From the NCBI RefSeq assembly GCF_001548395.1, contig NZ_AP017367.1:3633001-3697000 (forward strand): a DNA stretch of 64,000 nucleotides. The letters run 5' to 3'. The translations under genes and the position numbers were made by a program. Shown here one piece after another: positions 53,010-61,249 of this stretch. The stretch is from Leptolyngbya sp. O-77 (GTDB lineage Bacteria > Cyanobacteriota > Cyanobacteriia > Elainellales > Elainellaceae). Below the pieces are notes generated by a model that saw only the letters and a program-made list of their open reading frames with translations, was not told where the DNA came from and did no database searches. The stretch's first letter is position 1. Every line of letters begins with the position of its first letter.

Positions 53010-54188
53010 CTAGGCGGGGGCTGAGGAAATGGAACGCTGGGAGCGCAACGACTGCACTGCCTGCACCACGGCTGCACCTGCCTGCTCAATCTCCGTTTCT
53101 GTGGTAAAGCGGCCGATGCCAAAGCGCAGGGATGTAAAGGCCAGGTCGGGCGATCGCCCAATCGCCGTCAGCACATGGGAGGGGGCGATTTTTGTGGAAC
53201 TACAGGCCGCACCGGAAGAAACTGCGATTTGCGACTGCAACGCCAGCAGCAGCGCCTGGCCGTCCACGCCTTCGATGCTGAGGTTCAGGTTGCCAGGAAG
53301 CCGCTGGGTGGGATGGCCGTTGAGATACACGCCGCCAAGGGGCTGGATCAGGGAAAAGAGGCGATCGCGCATTTCCGCCAATCTTGCCCCCTCTGCTTCC
53401 CGACTCTCCAGCGCCAGCTCCACCGCCTTCGCAAAGCCCACAATCTGCGGCACATACAGCGTTCCCGACCGCAGCCCCCGCTCATGCCCGCCGCCGTGAA
53501 GCTGGGGCGCAAGCTGCACACGCGGGTTGCGTCGCCGCACGTACAGCGCCCCAATGCCCTTCGGCCCGTAGACCTTGTGGGCCGTCAGCGACATCAGGTC
53601 AATCTGCATCGTCTGCACGTCCAGCGGAATTTTGCCAATCGCCTGCGCCGCATCCGTGTGAAACAGCACGTTGTGGCGATGGCAGATTGCGCCAATCGCC
53701 GCCAGCGGTTGCAGCACGCCAATTTCGTTGTTCGCCGCCATCACCGACACGAGGATCGTGTCAGGACGGATCGCCTTTTCTAGCGCTGCCAGATCCACCA
53801 AGCCATCGGGCTGCACGCCCAGCCGCGTGATCTCAAACCCCAGCGATTCCAGATAGGCGCAGGGGTCGAGGACGGCGCTGTGTTCCGTCGCCAGAGTAAT
53901 CAGGTGTTGCCCCTGGGAGAAGTAAGATTCCGCCACGCCCTTGATCGCCAGGTTGTTGGCTTCCGTCGCACCACTGGTAAAGATCAGTTCTTCGGGTGCG
54001 GCATTGATGGCGGTGGAGAGAATGGAGCGCGATCGCCCCACTGCCGCCTCTGCCTCCCAGCCGTACTGGTGTGTCGTGCTAGACGCATTGCCAAAATACT
54101 CCGTGAAATACGGCAGCATCGCCTCGACCACTCGCGGATCGACAGGCGTGGTCGAGTGATTGTCCAGGTAAATCGGGCGATGGGGCAT
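53010..54188 (-). CDS. cysteine desulfurase (IscS/NifS-like)
   Basis: A PLP enzyme that takes sulfur from cysteine for Fe-S clusters and thio-cofactors. PIYLDNHSTTPVDPRVVEAM is the N-terminal signature. The PLP region is FTSGATEANNLAIKG, the PLP Lys is in LTAHKVYGPKGIGALYV, and the sulfur-carrying Cys is in SSGAACSSTKIAPSHVL. The start is the ATG at 54188 (MPHRPIYLDN). The open frame further upstream runs into a repeat element and is not coding. Length (392) is normal. No isc/suf partners adjoin. It lies downstream of the transketolase-like gene, with a hairpin repeat between them. Confidence 0.93.
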   Translation of the reverse strand: MPHRPIYLDNHSTTPVDPRVVEAMLPYFTEYFGNASSTTHQYGWEAEAAVGRSRSILSTAINAAPEELIFTSGATEANNLAIKGVAESYFSQGQHLITLATEHSAVLDPCAYLESLGFEITRLGVQPDGLVDLAALEKAIRPDTILVSVMAANNEIGVLQPLAAIGAICHRHNVLFHTDAAQAIGKIPLDVQTMQIDLMSLTAHKVYGPKGIGALYVRRRNPRVQLAPQLHGGGHERGLRSGTLYVPQIVGFAKAVELALESREAEGARLAEMRDRLFSLIQPLGGVYLNGHPTQRLPGNLNLSIEGVDGQALLLALQSQIAVSSGAACSSTKIAPSHVLTAIGRSPDLAFTSLRFGIGRFTTETEIEQAGAAVVQAVQSLRSQRSISSAPA

Positions 54189-54239
54189 CAGCCAATGATT
54201 GCTAACAAAAGGCTTTGCAAAGAAAGCTGAGCCAGAAGA

Positions 54240-54349
54240 GATCCCCCCTTCACCCCCCTTAAAAAGGGGGGGAATGTTCAGCAAAGCCCCCTTAGCAAAT
54301 GAGGAATGCCTAGCAAAGCCCCCCTTGCTAAGGGGGGGGTGGGGGGATC
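54240..54349. repeat. 110-bp GATCCCCCC palindromic element
   Basis: Outer ends GATCCCCCC and GGGGGGATC are perfect inverted repeats. Inside are two further hairpins of the CCCCTTAAAAAGGGGG and CCCCTTGCTAAGGGG type. A common style of intergenic repeat in cyanobacteria. It lies between two minus-strand genes. Confidence 0.8.
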
Positions 54350-54353
54350 GCTT

Positions 54354-56264
54354 CTACACCAGCTTTTTCACTTTGTCGATAATACCCACAGGGTCAATGC
54401 CCTGATGGGGGAACTGCTCCCACAAGCCACCACAGCCCTCTTCGTGCGTGCCGTAATAGGCGAACTTCGGCGTGTAGCCCCGCTCTAGCAGCCAAGACCC
54501 AAAGCGACTGCCCAGCCCTGTCCGGCGGTTAAAGGCTTCTACCACCACGACAAAGGGTGACTTGCCAATCTTCGCCATTACGTCTTCATCCACCACATTC
54601 AGCGTGGACTTGTTGATCAGCCCCACGTCCAGTCCCTCTTGCTTCAGCCGCTCCACGGCATCCAGGGCGCGATAGACCGCATCCCCGACGGCGACAATGT
54701 AGCCCGCCGTGCCTTCCCGGACGACTTCATCTTTGCCGGGGACAAACTTGTAGTTGGCACCGTAGAGTTCGTTGCCGCTGCTGTCTAGCAAAATCGGCGT
54801 TTTGGAACGGGTAGAGAAAATAAACCGCAGCCCCGGATCGAAGAAGATCGCCTCGACGCAGGCCTTCATCTGGTTGGCATCGGCGGGGAAATAGAGCTTG
54901 GTATCATAGCCATCATCCAGCCCGTTGTCGGCAAAGAAGTTGTTAATCCCAAAGTGGCAGGTGTTGTCGGCCATGTCGTCGATGCCAGAGTGCGAGAAAT
55001 GGCACAGCAGGTTGGAGTAGTTCAGCCGCGCCATCGTGATTTCGGAAATGCACATTTCCAAGAAGGCGGCGAAGGTGGCGAAGATGCCCTGCTTGCCCTG
55101 TTCCATGCCAAAGCCCGCCGCTGCCGACAGGTTGCCCCGCTCCATGATGCCAGAGGGAATGAACACTTCCGGGTAGGCATCGTGAATTTTCTTCAGACCG
55201 CAGGAGCCTTCCAGGTCGCTATCGACCACCAGCACTTTTTCCTTGCGCTCGGTTTCGCTCATTTTGGCCAGCACGCCATTTACCGCGTCGCCAAACACAT
55301 TGCGGTTGGAATCCCACTTGCTGCTGATGCCCAGGAAGGTGTAGTCATTCTTGGGAGCCTGGATGCTGCTGAGGTGGGCAGCGGCGGCGGCATGGCCCCG
55401 CTTTTCCAGGTAGGACACGGCCAGTTTCACCGAAATTACGTCGTGCCCGTGGTTGGAGCCTTCTAACCCTTCGATGCCGGGGCACATGGGGCGCTTGCAA
55501 ATAACGGCGATTGGGCCGGGCGTGTTCACGGCTTCGCAGATGGCGGCGTAGAGCGCGTCGATATCTTCACCATTAACCTCCAGCACCTTCAACCCGTGCC
55601 CTTCCAGAGTCCGCTTGACGCTGTAGCCGGGGAGGTACTTGGAGGGGTGTCCTGCAATGGTGACATCGTTGTCGTCGATGATCAGCTTGACGTTGAGGTG
55701 CTGCGCCACCGCCAGGCGAGCCGCTTCCGCATCGTTCCCTTCTTGCTGGGAGCCGTCGGAGCCGAGGCAGAAGACCGTCTTGCCAGGATTTGCAAAAGCT
55801 ACACCGTTGACGTAGGGCCACATATGCCCCAGACGGCCAGAACTGAACTTGACACCGGGTGTTAGCCCCAGTTCTGGGTGGCCGGGCAGTTTGGAATGGG
55901 CCAGGCGATAGCTCATAAGCTGCTCAGCGGGTAGGTCGCCATTCAGCGTCGCCATCAGGTATTGCGTGCCGACGCGGTGTCCTGCCTCGTCGAAGAAAAT
56001 TGGCACAAAAGACTCTGGCTTGCCACGAAACAGCGCGTCCAAAATCATCACTTCGGGCACGGTGTCGTAGGGGCCGCCCGTGTGACCGCCAACGCCGTGG
56101 GCTGCACCCGTAGCGGTGAAGAACACGATCGCATCTCGGCAAAGCTGGATATTAGCCTGGAGGGCCGCTTTTTGATCGGCTGTGAGCGTGGGTACGGCAG
56201 GATCAAGCGTCAGTTTTTGATATGCGCTGAGGTCGATGGGGAAGGTTGCGCCAGTTGCAGTCAT
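54354..56264 (-). CDS. transketolase-like thiamine-diphosphate enzyme
   Basis: 636 residues from the ATG at 56264 (MTATGATFPIDLSAYQKLTL). The TPP-binding part is VFCLGSDGSQQEGNDAEAAR with VKLIIDDNDVTIAGHP; the pyrimidine domain has VLVVDSDLEGSCGLKKIHDA, GIMERGNLSAAAGFGMEQGK and GIFATFAAFLEMCI. The C-terminal domain is present. It differs from Calvin-cycle TktA, which starts with the NAIRFLAVDAVEKAKSGHPG block that is absent here; the sequence AHGVGGHTGGPYDTVPEVMI takes its place. It may be a divergent transketolase or a related two-carbon transfer enzyme. Substrate unknown. Confidence 0.82.
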   Translation of the reverse strand: MTATGATFPIDLSAYQKLTLDPAVPTLTADQKAALQANIQLCRDAIVFFTATGAAHGVGGHTGGPYDTVPEVMILDALFRGKPESFVPIFFDEAGHRVGTQYLMATLNGDLPAEQLMSYRLAHSKLPGHPELGLTPGVKFSSGRLGHMWPYVNGVAFANPGKTVFCLGSDGSQQEGNDAEAARLAVAQHLNVKLIIDDNDVTIAGHPSKYLPGYSVKRTLEGHGLKVLEVNGEDIDALYAAICEAVNTPGPIAVICKRPMCPGIEGLEGSNHGHDVISVKLAVSYLEKRGHAAAAAHLSSIQAPKNDYTFLGISSKWDSNRNVFGDAVNGVLAKMSETERKEKVLVVDSDLEGSCGLKKIHDAYPEVFIPSGIMERGNLSAAAGFGMEQGKQGIFATFAAFLEMCISEITMARLNYSNLLCHFSHSGIDDMADNTCHFGINNFFADNGLDDGYDTKLYFPADANQMKACVEAIFFDPGLRFIFSTRSKTPILLDSSGNELYGANYKFVPGKDEVVREGTAGYIVAVGDAVYRALDAVERLKQEGLDVGLINKSTLNVVDEDVMAKIGKSPFVVVVEAFNRRTGLGSRFGSWLLERGYTPKFAYYGTHEEGCGGLWEQFPHQGIDPVGIIDKVKKLV

Positions 56265-56430
56265 AGCGTTTGTCCATAAAAGATTTTGGGGCAGTGCAAG
56301 CGATCGCCCGCGTCGGAGCATCGATCGGCTGCTATCGATTTTCCCTGAAAACCAGGGCACTCACCTCACTAGGGTTGATCCTAGAGATAGGCCTACCAGA
56401 ATGCAAGTTTAGTGGCGAACGTGCCTCTGC

Positions 56431-56477
56431 TGATTAACTATTGATTAATAACTATTGATTAATAACTATTGATTAAA
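56431..56477. repeat. 14-bp AT-rich tandem repeat, about three units
   Basis: TATTGATTAATAAC repeats with a perfect period from 56439; the first unit is partial. Confidence 0.8.
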
Positions 56478-56717
56478 TTGTTTGCAAACCTGTCTGAGGA
56501 GGTTCATGAGCGGCGAGCCGCAGAGGTCTGGGTTTGCGAAGATCCAGAGCGCTGCTGTAGCGCCAAAGTGCAAGCTTCAGTCGGCTGGAGGTGTGATGGA
56601 GCGATCGCCCATTTGCATAACCCGTAACACCTCATCTCGAAAACTACAGTAAAATCAGGGCACGCTTGCAGGTGGTGTGATTGGGCAAGGCATAGCACGC
56701 AACGAATTTACGCTGAA

Positions 56718-56768
56718 CTTACGCTAGAACAAATCTTACGCTAGAGCAAATCTTACGCTAGAGCAGAT
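56718..56768. repeat. 17-bp tandem repeat, three units
   Basis: CTTACGCTAGAGCAAAT three times with one change in units one and three, ending 72 bp before the ATG at 56841. Confidence 0.85.
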
Positions 56769-56840
56769 CTAGAGCAAGTTCGCCAGGTTTTTTAGAGCAG
56801 CGATCGCCTTCTGTCCCACGTTTTGATTCTGGAGGAAAAG

Positions 56841-58961
56841 ATGTCTTTTCAGTTTAACCAGATCGATCGGATTAAAGATTTTGACAAGGCGATCGAAGCG
56901 CTGGAGTCGGAATACTTGCCGGGGCTAGTTGAGGCGTTTGGCAACTCTCCCGAAGGGCAGGCGTATTTGAACTCTCAGCCAGCGGAGGAGGCTTATCTGG
57001 GCGACTGGGTTGGCAATTTCGTCTATCTTGGCTATTCGTATCTGAACGTGACGCTGCCCAAAATGCAGAAGCGGGATGCCGAGGTCATATTGCAGCAGCT
57101 TTTCCCCAGCAAAATTGCCCTTTCGGAACCGGACGATGCGAACCGCATTGTGCCAGAGATGATCGCCTTCTGGGAGTTTGTGCAGCGGGAATACAAACAG
57201 CGCCACAGCGGCAAAATCCTGACATTTCTCCACAAAATTGAGCCGACCTTTGCTGCCACAATGAACGACCCGCGAAACTTTGGCACTGCCAAGTCGTTTT
57301 TCATGTCTGGGCAGGCGAGCGGATTTGACATGACCACTCCAGAGGGGCTTGCCGCCTATCAGGAGCAGTATAACCAGCAGGTTCGCAACGATCCATCAGC
57401 ATCGATCTTTCCCCTGCAAGGGATGCAGGGAATGCCAATGGCGCTCAATCCCTTTGCTGGGGGCGTGCCGGAGGGTGTGCCGCCGGAGTTTGTGGCGTTG
57501 ATGAGCCAGCAGCTTGGGCTTGGCCCGGTGCTAGGGCTGGAGCATTTACCGACCGATCGGGAGGAGCTAGTGAGCGCGATCGCCCAATATCTGGTGCGTG
57601 AGGGGCTGGTCACGCTTGAAGCTATGGAAGGCTCAGAGCGAGAAGGTGAAAACGATGGCAACTTGTTGGGCTTGCTGGATTTTCCGTCCCAACTCCAGCA
57701 GGACTTTTTGCGGCAAGCCGCTGAGTCCCAAGACCTGGCGCTATCCGAAGAGGCGATCGCCCTCCTGCAAGACCTCCGCATCACGCCCACCACCCCCGGC
57801 ACCATTGTTCAAGATTTTGATCGGCTGCTGGAAAGAATCGGCGCGGACGGCATTCCGGTTAGCAACACCCGTCAACAGCTTAATCTCAACATCCTCAAAG
57901 AGCTGAACGCTTTGCTGAGCCAGCCGATTCAAATCGACCTCAAGCGGCCGCAGCAAAAATCCTACCCCAATCTGTACGGACTCTATCTACTGCTGCGGGT
58001 TACGGGACTAGCCCAGATCCGCCAGATGGGCAAGACACCCAAGCTAGTGGTCAATCCTGACCTCTACGCGGCGTGGCAAACGCTTAACCCCACCGAAAAA
58101 TATTTCACGCTGCTAGAGGCCTGGCTGATCCGGAGCGATCTGGAACTGCTAGGAGAAGACCGGAATCCGCTGAATGAAGGGAGCCGAGTTCTAAAAGCTT
58201 GGACTGATTTGTCGAAGCAGCCCAAAACTTACCGAAACTACGGCGAACAAGATCGGCTGAACTACTGGCCAGGATTTCACAATCTGACGCTGATGCAGAT
58301 GTTTGGCTGGGTGGAGTTGGTCTGCCCCCGCCCCGATGCGGGCAAGGGCTGGCGCGTTAAACAGGTAAAGCCCACGCCGATTGGAGATGCGATCGCCACT
58401 GTAGCGCTCAACGCCTATTACGACCAAGAATTCCAGTGGGCCTCGGAAAGCGACTTTACCCTGCCCTGGGGCGACTTTCAGCCCTATTTTCAGCCCTATT
58501 TCCCCGAATGGCGACAAAATCTGCCCGCGCTCCAGCCCCCAGCGCATCAAACCGGAACCTACATCTTCAAAGTTTCGCTCGGAAAAATCTGGCGGCGACT
58601 GTCGATGTCGAGCGAGTCTACTCTAGAGGCATTGGGTGACTTGATTCGAAAGTCGGTGGATTTCGACTCTGACCACCTCGATTTGTTTTCCTTCAAAGAC
58701 GCGATAGGTCGCACGGTTGAAATTCATAATCCTTATATCAACTGGCGCGAGGGCAAAGCCAGTAACGAAGTGCTGATTGGCGACCTGCCTTTACAGCCTG
58801 GTATGGCAATGACTTACCTATTCGACTTTGGCAACTGCTGGGAATTTAACGTGCAGCTTGAAGAAATTCAGCCCGGAAAACCCAAGCGGGGCAGCAACAA
58901 GATTTTGGAGCGCCACGGCAAAGCGCCGGAGCAATATCCCAACTGGGACGAGGACGAATAG
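56841..58961 (+). CDS. large protein with C-terminal pRiA4b ORF3-like domain
   Basis: 706 residues from the ATG at 56841, which has a strong GGAGG five bases upstream. The last 140 residues are a pRiA4b ORF3-like (IS1096-passenger-like) domain: YIFKVSLGKIWRRLSMSSES, TLEALGDLIRKSVDFDSDHL, LFSFKDAIGRTVEIHNPYIN and LPLQPGMAMTYLFDFGNCWE. That domain is usually found alone and has no known function. The N-terminal 560 residues are helical, with no recognised domain; residues 180-230 are Gly/Pro/Met-rich, and SYPNLYGLYLLLRVTGLAQI lies midway. It is not linked to transposase genes here. Its stop is 6 bp from the stop of the convergent ABC gene. Function unknown. Confidence 0.75.
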   Translation: MSFQFNQIDRIKDFDKAIEALESEYLPGLVEAFGNSPEGQAYLNSQPAEEAYLGDWVGNFVYLGYSYLNVTLPKMQKRDAEVILQQLFPSKIALSEPDDANRIVPEMIAFWEFVQREYKQRHSGKILTFLHKIEPTFAATMNDPRNFGTAKSFFMSGQASGFDMTTPEGLAAYQEQYNQQVRNDPSASIFPLQGMQGMPMALNPFAGGVPEGVPPEFVALMSQQLGLGPVLGLEHLPTDREELVSAIAQYLVREGLVTLEAMEGSEREGENDGNLLGLLDFPSQLQQDFLRQAAESQDLALSEEAIALLQDLRITPTTPGTIVQDFDRLLERIGADGIPVSNTRQQLNLNILKELNALLSQPIQIDLKRPQQKSYPNLYGLYLLLRVTGLAQIRQMGKTPKLVVNPDLYAAWQTLNPTEKYFTLLEAWLIRSDLELLGEDRNPLNEGSRVLKAWTDLSKQPKTYRNYGEQDRLNYWPGFHNLTLMQMFGWVELVCPRPDAGKGWRVKQVKPTPIGDAIATVALNAYYDQEFQWASESDFTLPWGDFQPYFQPYFPEWRQNLPALQPPAHQTGTYIFKVSLGKIWRRLSMSSESTLEALGDLIRKSVDFDSDHLDLFSFKDAIGRTVEIHNPYINWREGKASNEVLIGDLPLQPGMAMTYLFDFGNCWEFNVQLEEIQPGKPKRGSNKILERHGKAPEQYPNWDEDE

Positions 58962-58967
58962 ATCTGG

Positions 58968-60095
58968 TTACAGGAGGCGATCGCCCGTTTGCGAGTCAAA
59001 CAGGAACAATGCGCGATCGTCGAACTGGAGCGAGAGGCGATCGCCCACCGCAACCGACTGCTCTGGCGCAACCAGCAGGCTGATCGGACGCTCCTCTCCT
59101 GGCACCATCGCCCGCACCAAAGTTTCGCGCCCCAGCGGCTCCACCAGCGTCACCTGCGCGACTAGTCCAGCGTCTTCCGCAGACCCAAGGCGCAAATGCT
59201 CTGGCCGGATGCCCAAGTTGACAGACTGATGGGGGTGATTTGCGAAGCGTTCGCGCAAGCGGTGCGGCGCACTTTCCCTACGAGAATCGTCCAGCGTAGA
59301 CTGCCAAATTGCCGGGCAGGGCAGCGCCTGTTCGCCAATGTGTAACTGATCGTGAGCGTAGGTCGCGCTCAGCAGGTTCATCGGTGGATTGCCGATAAAG
59401 GTCGCCACCATCTGGTTTGCGGGCTGGCGGTAAATTTCTTGCGGCGGGCCAATTTGCTGAATCCGCCCCCGGTTCAGCACGACGATCTGATCCGCCAGGG
59501 TCATGGCTTCGGTCTGATCGTGGGTGACGTAGATCGTGGTGATGCCGAGGCGCTGATGCAGTTGCTTGAGTTCGGCGCGGGTGTCGTCGCGCAGTTGGGC
59601 ATCCAGATTGCTCAGCGGCTCATCCATCAAAAACGCCTGGGGTTTACGGGCGATCGCCCGCCCCAAGGCCACCCGCTGCTGCTGCCCGCCAGAAAGCTGA
59701 CCCGGCTTGCGATCGAGCAGGTGCGTCAGGTCAAGCGACTTGGCCACCGCCTCAATGCGCGGCCGAATTGTGTCGGAATCTGCCCCGCGCATCCGCAGCC
59801 CAAAAGCCAGATTTTCCGCCACCGTCATGTGCGGATACAGCGCGTAGTTTTGGAACACCATCGCCACGTCGCGCTGGCGGGCGGGCACGTCATTCACCCG
59901 GCGATCGCCAATATACAAATCCCCTGAAGTCGCCGCCTCCAGCCCCGCAATCGTCCGCAAAATCGTCGATTTGCCACAGCCCGACGGCCCCACCATCACC
60001 CAAAACTGCCCATCCGGCACCTCAAAGGTAATATCGGCGATCGCCGTCGTCGCGTTAAAAATTCGGTTAATTTGCTTTAGCGCAATTCGAGCCAC
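58968..60095 (-). CDS. ugpC: UgpC/MalK-type sugar ABC transporter ATP-binding protein
   Basis: 375 residues. Walker A is VGPSGCGKSTILR, the Q-loop is VFQNYALYPHMTV, the signature is LSGGQQQRVALGRAIARKPQ, Walker B is AFLMDEPLSNLDAQLR and the H-loop is YVTHDQTEAMTLAD. The C-terminal 130 residues form the OB/TOBE regulatory part (VNLGIRPEHLRLG). This class powers import of glycerol-3-phosphate, maltose or other sugars with shared ATPases. The segment at 268-290 (WQSTLDDSRRESAPHRLRER) is an insertion rarely seen in the family. No permease or binding-protein genes adjoin, as is common for this shared ATPase. Confidence 0.92.
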   Translation of the reverse strand: MARIALKQINRIFNATTAIADITFEVPDGQFWVMVGPSGCGKSTILRTIAGLEAATSGDLYIGDRRVNDVPARQRDVAMVFQNYALYPHMTVAENLAFGLRMRGADSDTIRPRIEAVAKSLDLTHLLDRKPGQLSGGQQQRVALGRAIARKPQAFLMDEPLSNLDAQLRDDTRAELKQLHQRLGITTIYVTHDQTEAMTLADQIVVLNRGRIQQIGPPQEIYRQPANQMVATFIGNPPMNLLSATYAHDQLHIGEQALPCPAIWQSTLDDSRRESAPHRLRERFANHPHQSVNLGIRPEHLRLGSAEDAGLVAQVTLVEPLGRETLVRAMVPGEERPISLLVAPEQSVAVGDRLSLQFDDRALFLFDSQTGDRLL

Positions 60096-60144
60096 AGAGC
60101 AAAGATAGCAGTATTTTTCTATTCTCCATCTATCTAAACAAGGC

Positions 60145-60234
60145 AGGACTTACGCACTTGCGATAAGTTTTCTAAGTTTTGGACGATTTCTCGCCGGCTG
60201 CGCCCGCGAGAAATCGTCCAACTGCGTAAGTCCT
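60145..60234. mobile_element. MITE-like palindromic element, copy 2
   Basis: Perfect inverted ends AGGACTTACGCA and TGCGTAAGTCCT, and an inner perfect 14-bp hairpin GGACGATTTCTCGC/GCGAGAAATCGTCC shared with copy 1. ACAAGG occurs at 60138-60143 and again at 60235-60240, which looks like a target-site duplication. Confidence 0.88.
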
Positions 60235-60263
60235 ACAAGGAAAAACGAAAAACGAAAACCTGG

Positions 60264-60377
60264 CCTTCCCTCTTCCCTCTTCGTTCTTCCCTCTTCCCTC
60301 TTCGTTCTTCGTTCTTCCCTCTTCGTTCTTCCCTCTTCGTTCTTCCCTCTTCCCTCTTCCCTCTTCCCTCTTCCCCC
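60264..60377. repeat. pyrimidine heptamer tract 5, the longest
   Basis: About sixteen CTTCCCT/CTTCGTT units in mixed order, preceded by GAAAAAC units (60238-60260). It starts 30 bp after the MITE and ends 130 bp before hisH. Confidence 0.9.
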
Positions 60378-60511
60378 CCGTTCGGCCAAGTTTGACAACG
60401 TTTTAGCTATCAAATGTAGCAAATCTTGCAAATCTCTTTAGACCCGGCGTTCGTTTTACCTCCGCGCTTAGAATAGGAAAATTATTCTCCACCCACCCAG
60501 GAGCAACTGTT

Positions 60512-61159
60512 ATGACCCTGATCGCCGTTGTGGACTACGACATGGGCAACCTACACTCGGCCTGCAAAGGTCTGGCCAACGCTGGAGCCACTCCCCACGT
60601 CACCGATTCGGCCAAGGATATCGGACGGGCAGATGCCATTGTGCTGCCTGGCGTGGGCGCGTTTGACCCGGCAATTCAGCACTTGCGCGATCGCGACCTG
60701 ATCTCACCACTCAAAGATGCAGTCGCCAGCGGCAAACCCTTCCTGGGCATTTGTCTAGGGCTGCAAATTTTGCTGGATGGCAGCGAAGAGGGGCGTGAAC
60801 CCGGTCTGGGCATTGTTCCCGGTTGGGTGCGCCGCTTCCGTCATGAACCGGGCATCACCATTCCCCATATGGGCTGGAACCAGTTGCAGCTTCGGCAGCC
60901 CAATCTGCCCCTGTGGAATCAGCTTGGAGTCGATCCGTGGGTTTATTTCGTCCACTCGTTCTATGCAGACCCGGCGGATGCAGGGGTGATTGCTGCGACG
61001 ACCACCCACGGGTCGCAAACCGTAACCGCAGCGATCGCCCGCGACAACCTGATGGCCGTCCAGTTCCACCCCGAAAAATCCTCCGACACCGGGCTAAAGC
61101 TGCTGGCCAACTTCGTCGCCTCGGTGCAGGCCAAAGAACTTGCGGGTATTCGCGGCTAG
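60512..61159 (+). CDS. hisH: imidazole glycerol phosphate synthase, glutaminase subunit
   Basis: Supplies ammonia to HisF in histidine synthesis. A class I glutamine amidotransferase with the triad Cys81 (FLGICLGLQIL), His186 and Glu188 (AVQFHPEKSSD). The start MTLIAVVDYDMGNLHSACKG, the loop IVLPGVGAFDPAIQHL and the sequence VYFVHSFYADP are all typical. Length (215) is normal. The ATG at 60512 is preceded by AGGAGC at a proper distance. A terminator follows at 61208, so it is transcribed separately from rsmD. Other his genes are elsewhere. Confidence 0.97.
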   Translation: MTLIAVVDYDMGNLHSACKGLANAGATPHVTDSAKDIGRADAIVLPGVGAFDPAIQHLRDRDLISPLKDAVASGKPFLGICLGLQILLDGSEEGREPGLGIVPGWVRRFRHEPGITIPHMGWNQLQLRQPNLPLWNQLGVDPWVYFVHSFYADPADAGVIAATTTHGSQTVTAAIARDNLMAVQFHPEKSSDTGLKLLANFVASVQAKELAGIRG

Positions 61160-61207
61160 CTGCCGACCGTTGGGGCGATCGCCCTATGGTGAACCTAGAC
61201 TGGACAT

Positions 61208-61235
61208 TGGGGGGCAACAGACCCCCTGTTTTTTT
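61208..61235 (+). terminator. intrinsic terminator after hisH
   Basis: GGGGG (61210-61214) and CCCCC (61222-61226) pair around CAACAGA, followed by TG and seven T. It ends 14 bp before the rsmD start. Confidence 0.85.
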
Positions 61236-61249
61236 GCCGACCGCCAACC

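Larger units (their letters stand above)
56265..56840. other. 576-bp divergent spacer with two sets of short tandem repeats
   Basis: No gene seen. It holds a 14-bp AT repeat (TATTGATTAATAAC, 56431-56477) and a 17-bp repeat (56718-56768), described separately. Both lie where promoters for the two divergent genes are expected. Confidence 0.45.
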
